This document shows positions 41,930 to 47,286 of a DNA stretch of 47,286 nt, in pieces. Numbering within the stretch: position 1 is the stretch's first letter; the number at the start of each line of letters is the position of its first letter. Under the pieces are notes generated by a model, which worked only from the letters and a program-made list of their open reading frames with translations, did no database searches and was not told the origin of the DNA. Location: positions 1-47,286 of the forward strand of contig CANPXK010000012.1 of NCBI GenBank assembly GCA_947585965.1, written 5' to 3'. The translations under genes and the position numbers were made by a program. The DNA is from an uncultured Clostridia bacterium. Its GTDB lineage: Bacteria > Bacillota > Clostridia > Oscillospirales > Acutalibacteraceae.

Positions 41930-43090
41930 ATGAGCAGGATTCAAGATTTGATAAAAGAATACGGTAAAAATAAAAACCGGAATACATACCGTGATATACT
42001 TGCGAAAATACAGACGGATGAGGTTTTGTATTCCGCATTTTCACCGAGAACAAGAGGTCACTTTGTTGATTATGTTGAGGGAATACCATCGGCGTTTCTG
42101 TTTTCCGAAAAGCAGTACTGTGAGGACTTTTGCCGTCATGTAAAGGAAAGCGGACATACCGTCGGCATTGCTGAATGTAACAGGGACAGCCGTCTCAGTA
42201 TGCTTTCGGATTATCACAGGAGCGGCATAGAATCCGTTCTCATTGATAACGGCAAGGCTCATATTCTCATACCGCTCAGCGATCTCATAAATGTTCCGGA
42301 TTTCTCAAAAATTCCCGAAAATCAGCGGCCTATAATAAATCCTGCCTTGGTGTGCAGTGCAAACAGATTTTTTCAGTGTATAGAAAATAAAACCGTGACA
42401 CCCGATAAGGAGATAAATTTTCTTTCGGATGCATATAATGCAAGGTATATCATACCGATAGAGGGAAAGCCGGAGGGTAATAAGGTAAATATACCGTCAA
42501 TCGGCAGGAGTGACGGGGAAAAGGTTATACCGTTCTTTACGGATATAAACGAGTACAGAAAGCTTGATCATGAGGGTAAATTTAATCCTGTACCTGCTAC
42601 CTTTGCACATATAGAAAATCTTTGCAATGAGGGTGAAATTGTCGTATTGAATCCCTTTGGCTTTAATTTTACAATAACAAAGGAAACCTGTGAGGCAATA
42701 CATAGGGCTGTTGAGCTTGCACCTCAGAGTGAGGGCGAACGTGCGGTTATTTATACACTCGAAAAAATGCCGGACGATATAACCGATAAGCTGAGTGAGT
42801 TATTTGACAATGACGGAAGAATTGTAAGGGCGTTTTTGAAGGGTATGAGGAAAAAAAGCGGAAGTGAACTGATTGTGTCGGTTGATTGCGGTGAGTTGGC
42901 GGAGGACGAGGTTAAGACCGTACTTGAGGAAATGAAGGCTGAAACGCAAAAATACACAGACAAGACCCTTAACTTTGTGTCAAGCCGCAGCTACATAGGA
43001 GGCCTTGCTTCAAGTGAAATAGTGCCGTTCTTTGAAAGATTTGTTATTGATGTAAGTATTCCGCCTGAAAATTTTGATATGGGGGAATGA
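41930..43090 (+). CDS. SseB-family protein
   Basis: 386 aa, cytosolic, GGAGG 7-8 bases before the ATG. Contains SseB-type segments: VIPFFTDINEYRKL, ENLCNEGEIVVLNPFGFNF, and a C-terminal SseB_C-like half (GERAVIYTLEKMPDDITDKL, ELIVSVDCGE). A less conserved N-terminal domain of about 150 residues precedes them. SseB was named for enhanced serine sensitivity in E. coli; function is uncertain. Its place directly before serC-serA is suggestive, though it has its own promoter and serC has another. Confidence 0.75.
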   Translation: MSRIQDLIKEYGKNKNRNTYRDILAKIQTDEVLYSAFSPRTRGHFVDYVEGIPSAFLFSEKQYCEDFCRHVKESGHTVGIAECNRDSRLSMLSDYHRSGIESVLIDNGKAHILIPLSDLINVPDFSKIPENQRPIINPALVCSANRFFQCIENKTVTPDKEINFLSDAYNARYIIPIEGKPEGNKVNIPSIGRSDGEKVIPFFTDINEYRKLDHEGKFNPVPATFAHIENLCNEGEIVVLNPFGFNFTITKETCEAIHRAVELAPQSEGERAVIYTLEKMPDDITDKLSELFDNDGRIVRAFLKGMRKKSGSELIVSVDCGELAEDEVKTVLEEMKAETQKYTDKTLNFVSSRSYIGGLASSEIVPFFERFVIDVSIPPENFDMGE

Positions 43091-43434
43091 AAATAAAACC
43101 TACGGGAGGCAGTGTATGGACGATATAAAACACAGGTTTTATATACCATAGATACCCAAAAGATACATGAACGCAGAAGATGTATTTTGTAAATCGGATC
43201 GTCACACTGATTCCTTGTTGCTGTGTACATACGGATGTTAAGTGATATAATTGATTCCGCATCATTATTTACGGATTCGGATGATGAATGAATTGTAAAA
43301 TAAATTTTGGAAAAAATCCCCGCTTATAATTGACTTATTATGCGTTTTGAATTATAATTAAGTGGTATCATTACATAATAATGCGGGATGTTGTTATTCC
43401 CACAGCGTAAAAATATAAATGGAGGCTTTAAAGT
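43091..43434. other. Gap between the SseB-like gene and serC
   Basis: No gene. A 9-bp complementarity (43093-43101 with 43134-43142, long loop) followed by ATATA may be a weak terminator. The serC promoter lies at 43330-43358. I looked for a T-box or riboswitch and recognised none. Confidence 0.4.
43330..43358 (+). promoter_or_regulatory. Promoter of the serC-serA operon
   Basis: TTGACT (43330-43335) and TATAAT (43353-43358) are 17 bases apart; leader of about 70 bases. Confidence 0.85.
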
Positions 43435-44520
43435 ATGAAAAGAGTTTACAATTTCTCGGCAGGTCCTTCTATGCTGCCGCAGTCGGTTCTTGAAAAGGCA
43501 GCGAGCGAAATGCTCGATTATCAGGGCAGCGGTCAGTCCGTTATGGAAATGTCACACCGTTCAAAGATTTACGGAACAATCATAGAGGGTGCAGAGGCAC
43601 TTCTCCGTGAGGTTATGAACATTCCCGATAACTATAAGGTGCTTTTCCTTCAGGGCGGTGCTTCAACACAGTTTGCGGCTATTCCTCTTAACCTCGGTGT
43701 AAACAGCGGAAAGGCCGATTATGTTATCACAGGTCAGTGGGCAACAAAGGCTCAGAAGGAAGCTGCAAGATACATAGATGCAAATATCGTTGCTTCTTCA
43801 AAGGACAAGACTTTCTCCTATATCCCGAAGCTTGATCCCGATACATTTACAAAGGATGCCGATTATTTCTATATCTGCATGAATAATACAATCTACGGAA
43901 CGCTTTACCATGAGCTTCCCGAAACAGGAAATGTGCCGCTTGTTGCGGATATCTCATCCTGTATTCTTTCACAGCCGATAGATGTTACAAAATTCGGAAT
44001 TCTCTATGCTGGTGCACAGAAGAATATGGCTCCGGCAGGTCTTACGGTTGTTATTATACGTGAGGATCTTATCGGTCATGCAAAGGATATAACTCCCACA
44101 ATGCTCAATTACAAGACACACGCCGATAACGGCTCAATGTTCAATACACCTCCGTGCTATACAATCTATATAGCTAAGCTCGTTCTTGAGTGGATAAAGA
44201 ACGATATCGGCGGTCTTGAGAAGATGAAGGAAATCAACGAGAAAAAGGCTTCAATCCTTTATAATTTCCTTGATAACTCCAACCTCTTCAAGGGTACGGT
44301 CGTTCCTGAGGATCGTTCACTTATGAATGTTCCGTTCATTACGGGAAACGAGGAGCTTGACGCTAAATTCGTTAAGGAAGCAACAGAGAATGACTTTGTT
44401 AATATCAAGGGTCACCGTTCGGTCGGCGGCATGAGAGCTTCCATCTATAATGCTATGCCTGTTGAGGGTGTAGAGAAGCTTGTTAAGTTTATGGGTGAGT
44501 TTGAGGCTCGCAATAGCTAA
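43435..44520 (+). CDS. serC: Phosphoserine aminotransferase
   Basis: 361 aa. PLP enzyme that converts 3-phosphohydroxypyruvate and glutamate to phosphoserine, the second step of serine synthesis (also used in B6 synthesis in some bacteria). Opening MKRVYNFSAGPSMLPQSVLE and the PLP-lysine motif YAGAQKNMAPAGL (Lys196) are diagnostic. Phosphate-binding LQGGASTQF is present. GGAGG is about 11 bases before the ATG. serA follows after 28 bases. Confidence 0.96.
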   Translation: MKRVYNFSAGPSMLPQSVLEKAASEMLDYQGSGQSVMEMSHRSKIYGTIIEGAEALLREVMNIPDNYKVLFLQGGASTQFAAIPLNLGVNSGKADYVITGQWATKAQKEAARYIDANIVASSKDKTFSYIPKLDPDTFTKDADYFYICMNNTIYGTLYHELPETGNVPLVADISSCILSQPIDVTKFGILYAGAQKNMAPAGLTVVIIREDLIGHAKDITPTMLNYKTHADNGSMFNTPPCYTIYIAKLVLEWIKNDIGGLEKMKEINEKKASILYNFLDNSNLFKGTVVPEDRSLMNVPFITGNEELDAKFVKEATENDFVNIKGHRSVGGMRASIYNAMPVEGVEKLVKFMGEFEARNS

Positions 44521-44548
44521 TTAAAATTAATTATATAAGGTGATAAAA

Positions 44549-45712
44549 ATGTATAATGTTAAGACACTCAATAAGATTTCTTCGGTAGGGCTTTCACGTC
44601 TTGGAGAGAATTATACGGTAGGTGATGATGTTCAGAACCCTGAGGCAGTCCTTGTCCGTTCTGCGTCTATGCATGATATGGAGCTTCCTGAAAGTCTTCT
44701 TGCCATTGCAAGAGCAGGTGCGGGAGTGAATAACATTCCGCTTGACAAATGTGCGGAAAAGGGTATTGTAGTATTCAATACTCCGGGTGCAAATGCAAAT
44801 GCCGTTAAGGAGCTTGTTGTGACGGCTTTGCTTCTCAGCAGCCGTGATGTTATCGGCGGTGTAGAGTGGGCAAAGACACTCAAGGGCAACGGTGATGCGG
44901 TAGGCAAAATGGTAGAAAAGGGCAAGAGTCAGTTTGTGGGTCCCGAAATTAAGGGTAAGACACTTGGCGTTGTAGGTCTTGGTGCCATAGGCATACTTGT
45001 TGCCAATGCTGCTGTTGCACTCGGCATGGAGGTTATAGGTTACGATCCGTTCCTTTCTGTTGACAATGCACTCAGAATTTCTCACAAGGTTAAGCACGTT
45101 GTAACACTTGACGAGGTATTTGCGGCAAGCGATTATATAACCGTTCATGTTCCGCTTACTCCCGAAACAAAGGGTGTTATCAATGCGGAGAATATAGCAA
45201 AGATGAAGGACGGAGTTCGTATAATCAACTACTCCCGTGCTGATCTTGTTGTATCCGCTGATGTTATTGAGGCAGTAAAGAGCGGTAAGGTTGCAAATTA
45301 TACGACTGACTTTGCAACGGATGATATACTTGATGTAAAGGGCATTATCGTAACACCTCACCTCGGAGCTTCAACACCCGAATCGGAGGACAACTGTGCA
45401 AAGATGGCTGCCGATGAAATCAAGGATTATCTTGAAAACGGCAATATTAAAAATTCTGTTATTCTTCCGACTGTTTCAGTTCCTCGTACAGGTGCGGCAA
45501 GAGTTTGCGTAATACACAGAAATGTTCCGAATATCCTTACAACCGTCACAGCAGCTCTTTCAGAAACAGGAAATAATATTGAAAGTCTTGACAGTAAATC
45601 AAAGAAGGATTATGCATATACGATACTTGATACGGCAAATGCCGTTGATGCTGCGGCAGCGGATAAGATTGCTGCAATCGACGGCGTTATCCGTGTAAGG
45701 GTTATCGACTGA
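44549..45712 (+). CDS. serA: D-3-phosphoglycerate dehydrogenase
   Basis: 387 aa from ATG 44549 (AAGGTGA just upstream; in-frame GTG 44540 lies in that site). Oxidises 3-phosphoglycerate with NAD, first step of serine synthesis. NAD motif GVVGLGAIGILVANAA, catalytic Arg in INYSRADLV, catalytic His in VTPHLGAS, and a C-terminal ACT domain (about 315-387) for serine feedback. The Firmicutes-type SRAD replaces the usual ARGG. Co-transcribed with serC. Confidence 0.95.
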   Translation: MYNVKTLNKISSVGLSRLGENYTVGDDVQNPEAVLVRSASMHDMELPESLLAIARAGAGVNNIPLDKCAEKGIVVFNTPGANANAVKELVVTALLLSSRDVIGGVEWAKTLKGNGDAVGKMVEKGKSQFVGPEIKGKTLGVVGLGAIGILVANAAVALGMEVIGYDPFLSVDNALRISHKVKHVVTLDEVFAASDYITVHVPLTPETKGVINAENIAKMKDGVRIINYSRADLVVSADVIEAVKSGKVANYTTDFATDDILDVKGIIVTPHLGASTPESEDNCAKMAADEIKDYLENGNIKNSVILPTVSVPRTGAARVCVIHRNVPNILTTVTAALSETGNNIESLDSKSKKDYAYTILDTANAVDAAAADKIAAIDGVIRVRVID

Positions 45713-45730
45713 TAAAAACAAAAGCATATC

Positions 45731-45763
45731 TGCACCCGAGGCAATCAGTTTCGGGTGCATTTT
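45731..45763 (+). terminator. Terminator of serC-serA
   Basis: 9-bp stem TGCACCCGA (45731-45739) with TCGGGTGCA (45751-45759), then TTTTG. Confidence 0.88.
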
Positions 45764-45841
45764 GTAATTACGGATAATATATATACTATGGGTATATTAT
45801 ACTTTGGGTATAATGTATAGTGGAAAAGGGGAGAGAATAAA

Positions 45842-47286
45842 ATGTCAGATAAAAAGGTAAGAACCCGATTTGCACCAAGTCCGACAGGCTTTATGCACGT
45901 CGGAAATCTGAGAACGGCACTTTATGAATATCTTATTGCAAAATCGCTTGACGGTGATTTTATTTTAAGAATAGAGGATACCGATCAGGAGAGAAAGGTA
46001 GAGGGTGCGGTAGATATAATATATGATACTTTGAATATGGCAGGACTTAAACATGATGAGGGACCCGATGTGGGCGGTGAATACGGACCATATGTACAAA
46101 GTGAGCGGAAGGATATGTATGTACCGTATGCCGAGGAACTTATAAAAAAGGGCAAGGCTTATCGCTGCTTCTGCACAAAGGAAAGACTTGACAGTCTTAG
46201 GGAAAATGCGGACGAACCGGGAGCAGGTTATGACCGTCATTGCCGTAATTTATCGGACGAAGAGGTACAGAATCTGCTCGACAAGGGTACTCCCTATGTA
46301 ATACGACAAAAAATGCCGCTTGAGGGTACAACTATATTTGAGGATGCGGTATACGGTACTATTTCCGTTGAAAACTCAGAGCTACAGGACCAGATACTTA
46401 TTAAGGCTGACGGCTATCCCACCTATAATTTTGCAAATGTAATTGATGACCATACAATGAATATAACCCATGTCGTAAGGGGAAGTGAATATCTCTCTTC
46501 AACACCGAAATATAATCTTCTTTATGAGGCTTTCGGTTGGGAGATACCGACATATATACATCTTCCGCTTATTATGGGAAAAAATGATGACGGCTCCATA
46601 TCCAAGCTGTCAAAGCGACACGGAGCGACAAGCTTTGAGGATCTTGTAAAAGCGGGATTTCTGCCGGAGGCTATTATAAATTATATTGCTCTACTCGGTT
46701 GGGCCCCGAAGGATAACAGGGAGATGTTTACGCTTGCAGAGCTTGTTGAGAATTTCTCTATAGACAGAATAAGCAAATCGCCGGCGGTATTTGATTATGA
46801 TAAGCTGGAATGGTTCAATGCGGAATATATCAAGGCTATGACTGTTGAAAAATTTGCAGAGGCCGCAGAGCCTTATTTCGGAAAGGCACTTGGGGATAAG
46901 CCGCTTGACAGAGTTAAGCTTGCCGGAATTTTGCAGCAAAGAACCGTAAGGCTTACGGAAATTCCCGAAAAGATAGCATTTTTTGCCGAACAGCCGGAGT
47001 ATGATAAAGAATTGTTCATAAACAAAAAGAGCAAGACAAACCTTGAAAATGCCCCCGGACTTTTGAAAGCAGGTGTAGAGGCACTTGAAGCATTGACAGA
47101 ATGGAATCACGACAGCATACATGACTGTCTTATCGGTCTTGCGGAAAAATTGGGTGTAAAGAATGGCACGGCAATGTGGCCTGTCAGGATTGCAGCATCG
47201 GGAATGACGGTAACACCGGGCGGTGCGGTTGAAATACTTGATATACTCGGCAGGGACGAATCACTTGCAAGACTGCACAAGGGACT
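45842..47286 (+). CDS. gltX: Glutamyl-tRNA synthetase (3' end cut by the window)
   Basis: 481 complete codons are visible. Class I synthetase charging tRNA-Glu: HIGH-type motif PSPTGFMHVGN near residue 12-22, KMSKS-type motif SKLSKRHG, and the Firmicutes GltX layout MSDKKVRTRFAPSPTGF... with a C-terminal anticodon-binding helical domain. The usual length is 480-490 aa, so only a few residues are missing. AAAGGGGAG lies about 10 bases before the ATG. A TATAAT at 45809-45814 is a possible -10 box. Confidence 0.95.
   Translation, partial: MSDKKVRTRFAPSPTGFMHVGNLRTALYEYLIAKSLDGDFILRIEDTDQERKVEGAVDIIYDTLNMAGLKHDEGPDVGGEYGPYVQSERKDMYVPYAEELIKKGKAYRCFCTKERLDSLRENADEPGAGYDRHCRNLSDEEVQNLLDKGTPYVIRQKMPLEGTTIFEDAVYGTISVENSELQDQILIKADGYPTYNFANVIDDHTMNITHVVRGSEYLSSTPKYNLLYEAFGWEIPTYIHLPLIMGKNDDGSISKLSKRHGATSFEDLVKAGFLPEAIINYIALLGWAPKDNREMFTLAELVENFSIDRISKSPAVFDYDKLEWFNAEYIKAMTVEKFAEAAEPYFGKALGDKPLDRVKLAGILQQRTVRLTEIPEKIAFFAEQPEYDKELFINKKSKTNLENAPGLLKAGVEALEALTEWNHDSIHDCLIGLAEKLGVKNGTAMWPVRIAASGMTVTPGGAVEILDILGRDESLARLHKG

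Noticed and set aside
43091-43434. Possible T-box or serine riboswitch before serC
   Set aside because: No T-box motif, specifier stem or antiterminator could be identified; only a promoter and a weak hairpin are visible.
44594-45361. 255-aa minus-strand frame over serA
   Set aside because: Codon-bias shadow of serA; no start signal and no domain.

Overview
The window looks like the chromosome of an anaerobic Clostridia of the Oscillospiraceae/Ruminococcus type. The evidence is moderately AT-rich DNA, strong AGGAGG ribosome sites, a SpoVT sporulation regulator, several Firmicutes-only families (DUF6106, DUF4830, DUF1540), and two secreted proteins with X25/CBM26-like starch-binding modules and serine/threonine/proline-rich linkers, reminiscent of starch-adhering Ruminococcus. 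The species call is inference from gene content; no search was run.

Layout. 1-2545: tail of an ABC ATPase gene and two FtsX-type permeases. 2546-15270: an accessory region. It holds inverted fragments of one IS1182-type transposase on either side of a large hybrid histidine kinase, a broken SLOG/DUF1273 gene, and a regulator. Next comes a damaged BREX type 3-like defence locus (brxF, brxC/pglY, only the last ~25 codons of pglZ, a brxA-like gene; no pglX or helicase), followed by a lysine-rich micro-ORF and a repeat protein. The region ends at a perfect 49-bp palindrome that matches the IS end at 6800, about 100 bp before a tRNA-Val gene. 15447-16502: a GyrI-like protein and an Imm7 immunity gene broken by one in-frame TGA. 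16793-18666: tyrA-aroB. 18907-20651: an AAA ATPase/DUF4276 pair, possibly an OLD/AbiL-like defence module. 20769-22352: a DUF6106 membrane protein and a membrane-anchored cyclophilin.

22841-33446 is the most unusual part: a tightly packed, intact phage-derived operon of 17 genes. It encodes terminase, portal, protease, decoration and major capsid proteins, connectors, a tube-like protein, and a complete-looking contractile-type baseplate (LysM hub, gpD-like, Mu gp45-like spike, gp25, J, I). It has no tail sheath, no tape-measure gene, no fibres, no lysis genes, no integrase and no replication genes. The genes overlap and are undamaged, which suggests a maintained, domesticated particle rather than a decaying prophage.

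33555-38051: two secreted, probably wall- or membrane-anchored starch-binding proteins around a DUF1540 gene and a zinc-ribbon membrane protein. 38216-43090: spoVT, an AMP-forming acyl-CoA synthetase, a DUF4830 protein, a small hypothetical protein and an SseB-like protein. 43435-45712: serC-serA (serine biosynthesis). 45842-end: gltX, cut by the window edge. No CRISPR array, rRNA or integrase gene was seen.
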